Source: an uncultured Bellilinea sp. (GTDB taxonomy: Bacteria > Chloroflexota > Anaerolineae > Anaerolineales > Anaerolineaceae). From it: a stretch of DNA of 51,168 nt. The notes beneath the pieces were generated by a model. The model worked only from the letters and a program-made list of their open reading frames with translations. It was not told the DNA's origin and did no database searches. Position 1 is the stretch's first letter. Every line of letters begins with the position of its first letter. Both the position numbers and the translations under genes were made by a program. Shown in pieces: positions 8,273-16,722 of the stretch. The stretch is from NCBI GenBank assembly GCA_938040735.1, contig CALHYE010000010.1:78806-129973 (forward strand), given 5' to 3'.

Positions 8273-9748
8273 ATGAAGACGAGTTTTTATCAGGTTCTCG
8301 AATTGCCATTTAACGCCAGTGCGGAAGAAATCCGCACGGCATATTTCGAGGCTGCCCGGCGTTATCATCCTGATGTCAACCCCGACCCGTTTGCCAAGCA
8401 AAGGTTTTTACAGATCCAGGAAGCCTACGAGGTACTTTCTAACCCCAAAAAACGCACTGCCTACGACGAACAACTCCCGGCGGAGTTAAAAGAGCTGCCG
8501 GCGGTCAACATTTCTATCACTTACGGGCGATCACAAATTCCGTTATTGGACGAACCCCAACTCTTTTATGTCCTGATGGAATTAGACACCCCTAAACAAC
8601 CGGATCCAAAAGACTTGCCGCCCATTCATGTTTGTTTGGTTGTGGATCGCTCCAATTCGATGCGAGGAGACCGTATCGAAATGGTGCGACAAAATATTAA
8701 CTCTCTAGCAAGGAAATTAAGGACAAAAGACCGGTTGTCCATCGTGGTGTTTAGTGATCGGGCAGAGGTGGTCTTGCCGCCGAAAGAGCTCGAAGATCCG
8801 GCTGCGGTGGATAGCGTGATGAGTAAGATACAGGTTGGAGGGGCAACAGAAATCTTTCAGGGACTTTCTACCGGCTATGACTTAATTCAACGGTTTAGCC
8901 GGGAAGGAATGATCAAGCAGTTGATTTTGATCACCGATGGGCATACATACGGGGATGAACAGAATTGCATTGAACTAGCAGCCCTGGCGAGGGAAGAGGG
9001 TGTTGCCATCAATGCCTTGGGAATTGGAGATGAGTGGAACGATATTTTTTTGGACCGTATTGCGGCCCTAAGTGGTGGAAATGCGGTTTATGTAAACCGC
9101 AACGAGGACTTAACCCAATTTATTGAAAATAAAATCAAGTCAATTTCAGTCAGTTACGCGAGAAAAATCGAGTGGTTCTTTAATTTGGCTGAAAGCATCG
9201 AGCTTCGCTATGTGTTTCGTATTCATCCGGATATTACTCCGCTTGGTAATGATTCGCCCATACCTTTAGGTACAATTGAGTATGGAAAAAAAACCAGTAT
9301 CATATTAGAATTCAAACTACCCCCCCTCTCCACAAATCAGGCTGAAGTTGAATTACTGAAAGGTCATATTCAAATGCAGGTTCCATCACTGGCAAATCCG
9401 TTTGGCCGGTATCCGATTCACCTGAACCGGCAAACCAGAGAAAATTGGCAGACGGAAAAACCTCCCACCTCTATCCTTCAGGCAATGTCAAAGATTACAC
9501 TATATCGGCTACAAGAAAAGGCCAGGCTGGAAGTACAGGCGGGAGAAATTGGAAAGGCAACGCGTCATTTACAACATTTGGCGACCCATTTGCTTGCCCA
9601 GGGTGATCGTGAACTGGCGAAAACGGTTCTTGTTGAGGCGGATCATATTCAAAGGACTCATTCATTTAGTAAAGAAGGGGATAAGAAAATAAAATATGGC
9701 ACACGTGCGTTGTTTTTGTTGCCCAGTCCGGCAAGGAGGGAGCCATGA
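8273..9748 (+). CDS. J-domain / von Willebrand factor A fusion protein
   Basis: A 491-residue cytosolic protein. Residues 1-68 are a DnaJ-type J domain with the essential HPD at 32-34, expected to stimulate DnaK. Residues about 115-295 form a VWA domain with a complete MIDAS: DRSNS at 125-129, Thr 192 and Asp 222 in TDG. It should bind a protein ligand through Mg2+. About 300-400 looks like a beta-rich domain following VWA, and about 400-475 is helical. No glycine-rich or zinc-finger region of DnaJ is present, so it is not a canonical chaperone. It sits between the PP2C gene (10 bases) and the FHA gene (ATGA overlap), tying it to Ser/Thr phosphosignalling. A role in delivering or remodelling a VWA-bound target with DnaK is inference. 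Confidence 0.88.
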   Translation: MKTSFYQVLELPFNASAEEIRTAYFEAARRYHPDVNPDPFAKQRFLQIQEAYEVLSNPKKRTAYDEQLPAELKELPAVNISITYGRSQIPLLDEPQLFYVLMELDTPKQPDPKDLPPIHVCLVVDRSNSMRGDRIEMVRQNINSLARKLRTKDRLSIVVFSDRAEVVLPPKELEDPAAVDSVMSKIQVGGATEIFQGLSTGYDLIQRFSREGMIKQLILITDGHTYGDEQNCIELAALAREEGVAINALGIGDEWNDIFLDRIAALSGGNAVYVNRNEDLTQFIENKIKSISVSYARKIEWFFNLAESIELRYVFRIHPDITPLGNDSPIPLGTIEYGKKTSIILEFKLPPLSTNQAEVELLKGHIQMQVPSLANPFGRYPIHLNRQTRENWQTEKPPTSILQAMSKITLYRLQEKARLEVQAGEIGKATRHLQHLATHLLAQGDRELAKTVLVEADHIQRTHSFSKEGDKKIKYGTRALFLLPSPARREP

Positions 9749-10278
9749 TTCGTTGCCCTAATTGTCAGCACCAGGAATTGCCAGGCGCTTTGTTCTGTAG
9801 TGAATGCGGAGCCCAGCTGACTTCTGTTGATACGCTCACCACTCAAAATTTAGAAAAAGTCAATTCTGATATCCTCAACGGGAATGCAGTATTTTCAAGC
9901 ACACCCATGCCGGAAGTAAAAGTCGAAACAGCAGTAGCCGAAGGCGCAGAACCGGTTGTTTCGTTGCACATGATTGATTCTGGGAGAACCATTCACCTCA
10001 GCGGAAGAACGGAGTTTTCGTTAGGACGAATCGCCGAGGGGCAGCCCATTCTACCGGATGTTGATTTATCTGAATTTGAAGCTTACACCCAAGGGGTTTC
10101 ACGGCTTCATGCGGCCATCAAAATCGGATCTCAGCGGGTTTCTATCATGGATTTGGGGTCGGCCAACGGAACGCGGGTCAATGGACAAAAAATTGTGCCG
10201 CATGTGGATTATCCCGTAAAGCACGGGGATGTGATTGCGTTAGGGAAACTAAAATTTCAATTGATAATTCACAAATAA
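9745..10278 (+). CDS. Zinc-ribbon plus FHA domain protein
   Basis: A 177-residue phosphopeptide-binding adaptor. The N-terminus is a zinc ribbon with Cys 4, 7, 18 and 21 (CPNC and CSEC). After a variable linker, an FHA domain spans about 85-175 with the LGR strand, VSRLHAAI and GSANGTRVNG, which hold the Arg, Ser, His and Asn residues that read phosphothreonine. Its start codon overlaps the stop of the J/VWA gene (ATGA), which suggests coupled translation and comparable amounts of the two proteins. Within the operon it is the natural reader of the kinase's products. No membrane segment is seen. Confidence 0.93.
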   Translation: MIRCPNCQHQELPGALFCSECGAQLTSVDTLTTQNLEKVNSDILNGNAVFSSTPMPEVKVETAVAEGAEPVVSLHMIDSGRTIHLSGRTEFSLGRIAEGQPILPDVDLSEFEAYTQGVSRLHAAIKIGSQRVSIMDLGSANGTRVNGQKIVPHVDYPVKHGDVIALGKLKFQLIIHK

Positions 10279-10291
10279 ACGGAACGGTACA

Positions 10292-10531
10292 ATGCCAACC
10301 TTAATCCTCCACATTTCAAATGAAGACCCAGTAGTTGGTGAGGTTGACACTTTACCATCACCTGCCGATAATCTGGTTATCCTCAAGAACCCCAGAAAGA
10401 AGGATGGAAAGGATTTGCACTATCTTGAACCAAATGTCACGATGGTGATTTGGCCAATGAGCCGGATTACGTTCATCGAAATTCTACCGACCAGCGAAGA
10501 AGAAGAAATCATTACCTTCGTAAGGGAATAA
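10292..10531 (+). CDS. Small conserved-looking protein of unknown function
   Basis: 79 residues with no family I recognise. The N-terminus [13 protein letters not shown] is strand-like, the middle carries [18 protein letters not shown], and the C-terminus is acidic (TSEEEEI). The predicted strands suggest a small beta fold, not a membrane or DNA-binding protein. It lies 13 bases after the FHA gene and 4 bases before the response regulator, on the same strand, so it is almost certainly translated as part of the operon. It may be an accessory or substrate protein, but nothing in the sequence proves it. Confidence 0.65.
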   Translation: MPTLILHISNEDPVVGEVDTLPSPADNLVILKNPRKKDGKDLHYLEPNVTMVIWPMSRITFIEILPTSEEEEIITFVRE

Positions 10532-10535
10532 CAGC

Positions 10536-11276
10536 ATGTCGCAAGATGAGGATTTTAAGAATCGGGTAATCCTCGTTGTTGATGACGAGGAACGCATGGC
10601 TCGTTTCATCCGCTTGAATCTGGAACATGATGGTTTCAGGGTGGTGGAAGCGCACCGTGGTCTTGAAGCAATCCACCAACTTAGAGATGCCATGCCGGAT
10701 GTTGTCATATTAGATGTAATGATGCCGGATCTGGACGGCTTTGAAGTTCTGAAAATGATCCGCGAGATCAGCAATGTCCCGGTGATAATGTTGACGGCAA
10801 AAGGGGAAGAAGATGACCGGGTGCGTGGATTGGAATTGGGAGCGGATGATTATGTAACAAAACCATTTAGCCCGAGGGAATTGGTCAGCCGGGTGCGGGC
10901 TGTTTTGCGCCGAACGGAAGCCAGCGGATTTGCTTCTAAGGATGTTTATGAGATTGACGACCGATTGAAAATTGATTTTGGCAGACGAGAAGTTTGGGTG
11001 GATGGCAAATTGGTAAAATTACGCCCGACGGAATACCGACTGCTTTACCATCTGGTACAAAATGCCGGCTGGGTGATGACCTATGACCAGTTACTTTCAA
11101 AGGTGTGGGGATATGAATATCGTGATGAACCACACTACGTGCGGTTGTATATTAATTACCTCCGGCAAAAATTGGAAAAAGATCCAGCCAATCCCAAATA
11201 TATCCTTACCGAAAGAGGAGTGGGTTATCGCTTTGTAGATTTCTCGCGTGACGGATTAAAACAATCTTCTGATTAA
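10536..11276 (+). CDS. OmpR/PhoB-family response regulator
   Basis: A DNA-binding regulator of 246 residues. The receiver domain (about 10-125) has the acidic pair Asp 16/17, the phosphoacceptor Asp 60 in VILDVMMP, Thr 87 and Lys 109 in VTKPF. The winged-helix effector (about 140-235) has [13 protein letters not shown] and the recognition region ending in [10 protein letters not shown]. It is the last gene of the Ser/Thr signalling operon and has no histidine kinase beside it. Its sensor must be elsewhere, or it is modified by the Ser/Thr kinase (inference). The only histidine kinase in the window (27829) is of the NarL-partner type and an unlikely mate. Confidence 0.96.
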   Translation: MSQDEDFKNRVILVVDDEERMARFIRLNLEHDGFRVVEAHRGLEAIHQLRDAMPDVVILDVMMPDLDGFEVLKMIREISNVPVIMLTAKGEEDDRVRGLELGADDYVTKPFSPRELVSRVRAVLRRTEASGFASKDVYEIDDRLKIDFGRREVWVDGKLVKLRPTEYRLLYHLVQNAGWVMTYDQLLSKVWGYEYRDEPHYVRLYINYLRQKLEKDPANPKYILTERGVGYRFVDFSRDGLKQSSD

Positions 11277-11315
11277 TTCAATTTCTTCAATAAACTTTTA
11301 ATATTTTGTATGCAC

Positions 11316-11354
11316 TATTCTTATGTTTTTGTTTTATACAAGAACATAAGAATA
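11316..11354 (+). promoter_or_regulatory. Perfect 12-bp inverted repeat upstream of hsp20
   Basis: TATTCTTATGTT (11316-11327) and AACATAAGAATA (11343-11354) are perfect inverted copies around a 15-base spacer, and a run of seven T follows at 11355-11361. It lies between the response regulator and hsp20, 23 bases before the hsp20 ATG. It could be an operator for a heat-shock repressor, a weak terminator of the upstream operon or an RNA thermosensor. It is neither CIRCE (TTAGCACTC repeats) nor HAIR (CTTGAGT repeats). The spacer contains TATACA, a possible -10. Confidence 0.6.
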
Positions 11355-11377
11355 TTTTTTTCAGAAGGAGGTAGATT

Positions 11378-11818
11378 ATGGCGAACTTGACTGTTTTCGA
11401 TCCCTTCCGAGAGATGGCTACTTTGCGTTCGATGGTAGATCAAGTGTTTGACAACATGTTGACTCGCCAATTGGAAGGTTGGCGCGGGTATGATTGGTTG
11501 GCTTTGGACATGTACCAGACCCGAGATGAAGTGGTAGTCAAAGCCGTATTACCGGGTGTGAAACCGGAAGATATCCACGTTACGGTCGCAAATGGGGTAC
11601 TGACCATAAGGGGTGAGGTGAAAGAAGAGAAAGTCAATGAAGATGCCACTTATCATATCCGCGAACGCCGCTCCGGGTTGATCACTCGTTCCATCCAATT
11701 ACCGGTTGCGGTCAATGTAGATCACGCCAAAGCCGAGTATGAAAATGGCATACTGACGCTGATATTGCCCAAAGCAGAGGAAGTTCGCCCCAAGACGATC
11801 TCGGTGAAGGTAAAGTGA
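11378..11818 (+). CDS. Small heat-shock protein, Hsp20 / alpha-crystallin family
   Basis: ATP-independent holdase chaperone of the cytosol. 146 residues: an N-terminal arm (MANLTVFDPFREMATLRSM), the alpha-crystallin domain at about 40-135 (YQTRDEVVVKAVLPGVKPEDI, GVLTIRGE, YENGILTLILPK) and a short C-terminal tail with an I-x-V element (ISV) that can dock neighbouring subunits. A very strong ribosome site, AGAAGGAGG, lies just upstream. A clear terminator follows at 11852-11877. The gene is probably monocistronic and under the inverted repeat at 11316-11354. Confidence 0.96.
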   Translation: MANLTVFDPFREMATLRSMVDQVFDNMLTRQLEGWRGYDWLALDMYQTRDEVVVKAVLPGVKPEDIHVTVANGVLTIRGEVKEEKVNEDATYHIRERRSGLITRSIQLPVAVNVDHAKAEYENGILTLILPKAEEVRPKTISVKVK

Positions 11819-11851
11819 TCTTACTGAAAAAGCGATGCAAATCTTATCCTA

Positions 11852-11877
11852 AGACCTCTCACAAGAATGAGAGGTCT
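11852..11877 (+). terminator. Rho-independent-like terminator after hsp20
   Basis: AGACCTCTC (11852-11860) pairs with GAGAGGTCT (11869-11877) around an 8-base loop. It is followed by the T-rich GATTGTTTG, an imperfect U-tract. Confidence 0.75.
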
Positions 11878-11916
11878 GATTGTTTGTGCAACTTTTGAGT
11901 TTTATGAGCATCATAA

Positions 11917-11946
11917 TTTACATGAAATTTAATCAAATGGTATACT
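11917..11946 (+). promoter_or_regulatory. Likely sigma-70 promoter of trxA
   Basis: TTTACA (11917-11922), an 18-base spacer and TATACT (11941-11946). It lies 28 bases before the trxA ATG and downstream of the hsp20 terminator, so trxA should be an independent unit. Confidence 0.6.
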
Positions 11947-11974
11947 ATACCCAAATCATTGAGAGGAGAGAGGA

Positions 11975-12334
11975 ATGATTAAAGAGCCAGTGCATGTTAC
12001 CGATGCGGCGTTTGAAAAGACGGTTCTTCAGTCCAGTTTGCCAGTGATTGTTGATTTTTGGGCGCCTTGGTGCGGACCTTGCCGAATGGTTGCTCCAATA
12101 CTCGATAAAATCGCTGCAGAGTATGCTGGGAAATTGATTGTGGCAAAAGTAAATACGGACGAAAACCCCGAATGGGCGACGCGTTACGGTGTGCAAGGCA
12201 TTCCTACGATGTTGTTCATTGCCAATGGAAAGGTGGTACATCGTCAGGTAGGCGCATTACCAGAGGGAATGCTGCGTGAAATTCTGGATCAATTTTTAGA
12301 AGTTGTGCAAAGCGCTTCTACCAAAAACAATTGA
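11975..12334 (+). CDS. trxA: Thioredoxin
   Basis: Cytosolic disulfide reductase of 119 residues. It has the thioredoxin fold with the active site WCGPC (Cys 33 and 36), the preceding VDFWAPW strand, DENPEWATRYGVQGIPT with the cis-Pro, and the closing FIANGKVV strand. No signal peptide is present, so it acts in the cytosol. A GAGAGGAGAGAGGA tract gives the ribosome site. It has its own likely promoter, and a bidirectional terminator separates it from convergent murA. It is a good candidate reductant for the DUF255 protein, although that is not shown. Confidence 0.97.
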   Translation: MIKEPVHVTDAAFEKTVLQSSLPVIVDFWAPWCGPCRMVAPILDKIAAEYAGKLIVAKVNTDENPEWATRYGVQGIPTMLFIANGKVVHRQVGALPEGMLREILDQFLEVVQSASTKNN

Positions 12335-12345
12335 ATCAAAATACA

Positions 12346-12388
12346 AGTTATCAAAAAATCCCGGATTTGCCGGGATTTTTTGATAACT
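12346..12388. terminator. Bidirectional terminator between trxA and murA
   Basis: A perfect 19-bp stem from AGTTATCAAAAAATCCCGG (12346-12364) to its inverse at 12370-12388, with a 5-base loop ATTTG. The A-run on the left and the T-run on the right give U-tracts on both strands. It serves both convergent genes and overlaps two bases of the murA stop codon. Confidence 0.9.
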
Positions 12389-13667
12389 ATTCGCTTACTC
12401 TTTGAATTTTTGCCCCTAAGGCAGCAAGTTTCTGGTCAACTTTTTCATAACCACGGTCAATTTGACCAATGTTCCGGATCACCGAGGTGCCTTTTGCGGA
12501 AAGAGCAGCCAGCACCAGCGCCATGCCGGCTCGGATATCCGGGCTTTCCATTTTTTCGCCATACAATTCCGTCGGTCCTTGCACGATGCAGCGATGTGGA
12601 TCACAAAGCACAATTTGAGCGCCCATTCCAACCAGTTTATCGGTAAAAAACATGCGGCTGGGGTACATCCAATCATGGAAAAGAATAGTGCCTTTTGATT
12701 GAGTGGCAACTACGAGGGCAATGCTCATCAAATCGGTTGGGAAAGAAGGCCAAGGCATCACGCTGATTTCTGGAATTGCGTTTCCTAAATCCGGTTCAAT
12801 CACCAATTTTTGATTTGAGGGGACGAAGATGTCATCGCCGCTGGTTTCCCAGTGAACTCCCAAGCGGCCAAAAACCAGACGAATCATATCCAGATATTGA
12901 TTGCCCGCATTGCGAATCCAAATTTCACCCCGTGTGACCGCAGCTGCCCCAATAAAACTGACCACTTCTAAATAATCCGGTCCAATCGTAAATTCACCTC
13001 CATGAAGTTTTTCGACCCCCGTGATGTGCAGGGTATTCGAGCCAATATTTTCAATTTTTGCGCCCAGGGCATTTAAGAAATGGCATAATTCCTGGATATG
13101 GGGTTCGGAGGCAGCGTTGCGGATAACGCTTTGTCCCTTAGCGGTTACACAGGCCATAATGGCATTTTCGGTAGCAGTGACACTGGCTTCGTCCAGGAGA
13201 ATATCTGCGCCGGTTAAACCGCTGGCAGAAAAGTAAAAATAACGGTCATAAGTTACCTTCGCGCCAAGTTTGGTTAGAGCAAGGATGTGAGTATCCACCC
13301 TTCGACGACCGATAACATCGCCTCCCGGTGGTGGCAGCCGTAACTCGCCCATGCGAGCAGTCATCGGTCCGGCCAGTAAAATAGATGCGCGAATCTTCCG
13401 CGTCAGGTCGGGATCCAGATCGGCTGGTCGAATCACTTTGGCATGAACCTGCCAGGTGTGGGTATCCTTTTGTTTGATTTCAACGCCAAGGCTTTCCAGT
13501 AAAGCGCGCATGGTACGCACGTCCAGAATGTCCGGAATATTGTGCAGGATTACTGGTTCATCGGTTAATAAGCAGGCTGCCAGTAGCGGAAGGGCTGCAT
13601 TTTTGTTCCCGGCAGGGGTTACCTCACCGTGTAACGGGTGTCCGCCTTCGATTATGAATTTTTCCAT
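12387..13667 (-). CDS. murA: UDP-N-acetylglucosamine 1-carboxyvinyltransferase, Asp-type
   Basis: First committed step of peptidoglycan synthesis: transfers enolpyruvate from phosphoenolpyruvate to UDP-GlcNAc in the cytosol. From ATG 13667 (GGAGGAAC upstream) the protein has 426 residues, normal for MurA. Motifs include AGNKNAAL (Lys 22), the catalytic-loop region PPPGGDVIGRRRVDTH and later EVVSFIGAAAVTRG and DLMSIALVVATQSKG. The active-site Cys (Cys 115 in E. coli, in GGC) is Asp 117 here. In mycobacterial, chlamydial and borrelial MurA this change leaves activity but blocks fosfomycin alkylation. A longer reading to 13754 adds a non-homologous N-terminus and was not used. Confidence 0.96.
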   Translation of the reverse strand: MEKFIIEGGHPLHGEVTPAGNKNAALPLLAACLLTDEPVILHNIPDILDVRTMRALLESLGVEIKQKDTHTWQVHAKVIRPADLDPDLTRKIRASILLAGPMTARMGELRLPPPGGDVIGRRRVDTHILALTKLGAKVTYDRYFYFSASGLTGADILLDEASVTATENAIMACVTAKGQSVIRNAASEPHIQELCHFLNALGAKIENIGSNTLHITGVEKLHGGEFTIGPDYLEVVSFIGAAAVTRGEIWIRNAGNQYLDMIRLVFGRLGVHWETSGDDIFVPSNQKLVIEPDLGNAIPEISVMPWPSFPTDLMSIALVVATQSKGTILFHDWMYPSRMFFTDKLVGMGAQIVLCDPHRCIVQGPTELYGEKMESPDIRAGMALVLAALSAKGTSVIRNIGQIDRGYEKVDQKLAALGAKIQRVSE

Positions 13668-13758
13668 TTGTTCCTCCAAGGGTGTTGATAGTATTATAAA
13701 CTTGTTAGAAAAATTCACGAACGAAAAATTATGAAAACTATTCAAAGGGAGCAACTTT

Positions 13759-14583
13759 ATGAATTTGATAGATGAAGGTCAGCGGAATGGATTTCCAATT
13801 CTCTTGCTTCATGGTTTAGGGGCCAACGCTGAGTCTTGGTATCTTCAAATCCCTGTACTGGTCGAGGCTGGTTATCGGGTTTTAGCGCCAGATTTGCCGG
13901 GGTTTGGAAAATCCACCTTTGATGGAGACCAGTGGAATTTTGATTGGATTGGCAAAGAATTGATCGGCTTTCTACGTTCCGCTCGGATCAACCAATTTGG
14001 GTTGCTCGGGATTTCGATGGGCGGAGTCATCGGGTTGAAATTGGCGGCAGAGTATCCTGAAATGGTGCAAATGTCGGTGCTGGTCAATACCTTCGCTGTG
14101 TTGCGGCCTCGCAGATGGGGTGAGTTGGGTTATTTTTTGCGCCGAGGGGTACGGGCTTTTTTCCTTTCTCCGCAGGCTCAGGCTGAACTGGTTGCCCATC
14201 GGATTTTTCCCAATGATGACAAAAGTCTTTTTCGGGTAATGCTCGCCGAGAGCATTAAGCAGGCAAACCCGCGGGTATATCGCCGGGCAATGCTGGCTTT
14301 AGCCCGTTTTGATGGCCGCGAACTGGCCAGGCGGATTACCAATCCGGTTTTGGTTGTGAGCGGAGAAAAGGACACAACCGTACCAATATACTTGCAGAAG
14401 CGTTTAGTTGAATTGCTGCCGAACAGTGGTCATGTCATTATTCAAGGCGTCGGTCATGCTTTACCTGTTGAACAGCCCCAACTCTTTAATCAAGTCATGC
14501 TCAGTTTTTATGCAAACCCTTCAGAAATGGTACGAGCATATTCTTCAAAATCCACCAGTGGCTGTTTGCAGGAGAAGTTCTGA
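13759..14583 (+). CDS. Alpha/beta-hydrolase fold enzyme
   Basis: Probable esterase or related hydrolase, 274 residues, cytosolic. The oxyanion region is [12 protein letters not shown], the nucleophile elbow GISMGG places Ser 86, the acid is Asp 205 in GEKDTTVP and the base is His 233 in [10 protein letters not shown], so the triad is complete. A helical lid spans about 115-185. Substrate cannot be deduced; the MhpC/BioH-like layout covers many activities. AAGGGAG lies just before the ATG. It diverges from murA, and its last 76 bases overlap the convergent DUF255 gene. Confidence 0.9.
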   Translation: MNLIDEGQRNGFPILLLHGLGANAESWYLQIPVLVEAGYRVLAPDLPGFGKSTFDGDQWNFDWIGKELIGFLRSARINQFGLLGISMGGVIGLKLAAEYPEMVQMSVLVNTFAVLRPRRWGELGYFLRRGVRAFFLSPQAQAELVAHRIFPNDDKSLFRVMLAESIKQANPRVYRRAMLALARFDGRELARRITNPVLVVSGEKDTTVPIYLQKRLVELLPNSGHVIIQGVGHALPVEQPQLFNQVMLSFYANPSEMVRAYSSKSTSGCLQEKF

Positions 14584-16562
14584 CAGATATAGGCTGTTGG
14601 TTGATTTTGCACCACAGGTTTTCCTTCAAAGATTTTAGGGGTGTTTTCAGGGAGGGGGTAAGCAGTTTGCGCCAGAATACGGCGAGGGTGATAGGGAGTA
14701 ACTGCCGGATTGAACCATTTCAAGTGTGGCTGGTCTGACTCAGAGGGGTATACCAGCGCCACTTGTTGAATCGGGCCGGCTGCAAAATCTTGCACCTGCA
14801 GCCAGTATGCAAAGGCGGTGGGATACTCCGCGGCGGTTTGCTGTAAGGTCGCCAGTAGTTCAATCGCCTTATCCAGATGGGAATCGCTTTCTTCAAACGC
14901 CCAGAGAAGCATCAAGGCATGAGCCGCTAAAGCATTCCCGGAAGGGATGGGGTTATCCTGCGGATATTTTGGCAAGACCGGGGTGTTTGAAGATTGTTGA
15001 GCAGCATCAAAAAAACCGCCATGAGGATCTTGAAAACGCGCCATCATCCAATTGTTCAGCCTTTGCGATTCGGCGTACCAACGGGGGTTGCCATCCAACT
15101 GATACAGGGTGAGCAGGGCTACCGCCAAGCCGGCATAGTCCTCCAAAAATGCCGGCGTTCGGGAAATACCCTCCCGCCAGGTTCGATAAAGAGTATCTCC
15201 TTTGATGAGATTATCAACGAGAAACGCAGCATTATTCTGGGCTGCTTGCAGGAAATCGTGACGTTGTAAATAATGACCGGCCTCGGCAAAGGCACGCAAA
15301 GCGAGCGCGTTCCACGACACAATGATTTTATCATCCGTTCTAGGACGAACCCGTTCGCTGCGAAGTCGAAAAAGTTGCTGAAGGGGAACATCCAATTTTT
15401 CCAGATATGCTTGAGTAGACATATTGTGCCGGCTTGCAAGGATATTGAGAGGAGCCCGACTCTGTAAAATAATTTTGCCTTCAAAATTTCCCTCATCCGG
15501 TAGCGGGTAGGTTTCCATGAAAATCTCTCTTTCCAGAAGAGATCGAATGGCGCTAAGGATCTCGGTTTTGCTCCAAAGATAAAACTTTCCCTCTTCGCCA
15601 TCCGAGTCGGCATCGAGACTGGAGTAAAAACCGCCAGAAGGATGGGTCATTTCTCGTAAAATGAAGTCCAAAGTGCGTTCGCATGTGTGACGATAAGTGA
15701 AGTCTCCAGTCAGCAGGTAAGCGTGAAGATATGCCTGGGCTAGAAGGGCGTTGTCATAGAGCATTTTTTCGAAGTGAGGTACAAGCCAGCGGCTGTCGGT
15801 ACTGTAGCGATGAAAGCCGCCGCCCACAACATCCCAAAGACCGCCTCTTTGCATCACATCCAGGGCGTGCCGCGCGATTTCTAGGGAGTCGGGCTGGTTT
15901 CTCAAGTGACGGTGGAGGAGAAATTCAATAACCATCGGTTGGGGGAATTTAGGCGCACGCCCCCAGCCGCCGTTTTGCTGGTCATAGTACTGAATCAAGT
16001 TTTTTGCGGCTTGGTCTAAAAGATCTAGATTAATTTGAGGGGCTGCAAAGGTGCGCCACTGATTGGTTTCGTGAAGGTATTCGGAAATTTTTTCAGCAAC
16101 CGAATCAATATTCTGACGTTCGGTTTGCCATATTCGCTGAATGCCTTCCAATACCTCTAAAAAGGACGGCATTCCATAACGGGGAATCGGCGGGAAGTAG
16201 GTTCCTCCATAAAAAGGTTTGAGGTCGGGGGTTAAGAATATACTCATCGGCCAGCCGCCTTGTCCCGTCATGGAAACCACCGCGCTCATGTAGAGGTTAT
16301 CTAAATCGGGTCGTTCTTCCCGGTCAACCTTAATGGATATAAAGTGTTGATTGAGAAAACTGGCAGTTTGCGGGTCCTTAAACGACTCCTCTTCCATGAC
16401 ATGGCACCAATGACAGGCGGCGTAGCCGATGGAAAGAAAGATGGGTTTGTTTTCCAGTTTTGCTTTTTGCAGGGCTTCTTCACCCCATGGGTACCAGTCC
16501 ACGGGATTATGTGCGTGCTGTAAAAGGTAAGGGGAGGTTTCGTGGATTAAACGATTTGGCAT
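14508..16562 (-). CDS. DUF255 / YyaL family protein (thioredoxin-like plus glycosidase-like)
   Basis: 684 residues, the full length of the YyaL/SPATA20 family. The N-terminal thioredoxin-like domain (about 1-170) has the hallmark [20 protein letters not shown] and the redox motif CHWC at 50-53, followed by [11 protein letters not shown] and GQGGWPM. The rest is an (alpha/alpha) barrel like that of glycoside-processing enzymes ([34 protein letters not shown]). Its biochemical role is not settled; it is often described as a thioredoxin-domain protein of unknown substrate. No signal peptide is seen. The 3' end runs 76 bases into the hydrolase gene on the other strand. Confidence 0.93.
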   Translation of the reverse strand: MPNRLIHETSPYLLQHAHNPVDWYPWGEEALQKAKLENKPIFLSIGYAACHWCHVMEEESFKDPQTASFLNQHFISIKVDREERPDLDNLYMSAVVSMTGQGGWPMSIFLTPDLKPFYGGTYFPPIPRYGMPSFLEVLEGIQRIWQTERQNIDSVAEKISEYLHETNQWRTFAAPQINLDLLDQAAKNLIQYYDQQNGGWGRAPKFPQPMVIEFLLHRHLRNQPDSLEIARHALDVMQRGGLWDVVGGGFHRYSTDSRWLVPHFEKMLYDNALLAQAYLHAYLLTGDFTYRHTCERTLDFILREMTHPSGGFYSSLDADSDGEEGKFYLWSKTEILSAIRSLLEREIFMETYPLPDEGNFEGKIILQSRAPLNILASRHNMSTQAYLEKLDVPLQQLFRLRSERVRPRTDDKIIVSWNALALRAFAEAGHYLQRHDFLQAAQNNAAFLVDNLIKGDTLYRTWREGISRTPAFLEDYAGLAVALLTLYQLDGNPRWYAESQRLNNWMMARFQDPHGGFFDAAQQSSNTPVLPKYPQDNPIPSGNALAAHALMLLWAFEESDSHLDKAIELLATLQQTAAEYPTAFAYWLQVQDFAAGPIQQVALVYPSESDQPHLKWFNPAVTPYHPRRILAQTAYPLPENTPKIFEGKPVVQNQPTAYICQNFSCKQPLVDFEEYARTISEGFA

Positions 16563-16722
16563 AATTGCACCTTTATATTGCTTATCTTACCTTATTTATC
16601 AACAAAATTACAGGCTGTTCTTATCAAAATATAGCCAGAAATTTTTCTTGTGATAAGGAAAATGGGGGTATACTCAATCATTAGTTTGCAATTTTCATCA
16701 TTTATCCCTTGTGAGGTGGAAG

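Noticed and set aside
11316-11354. CIRCE or HAIR heat-shock element
   Set aside because: The arms do not match TTAGCACTC or CTTGAGT; reported instead as an unassigned inverted repeat.
13668-13754. Extended N-terminus of MurA
   Set aside because: The added residues lack homology to MurA starts, and GGAGGAAC directly precedes ATG 13667.
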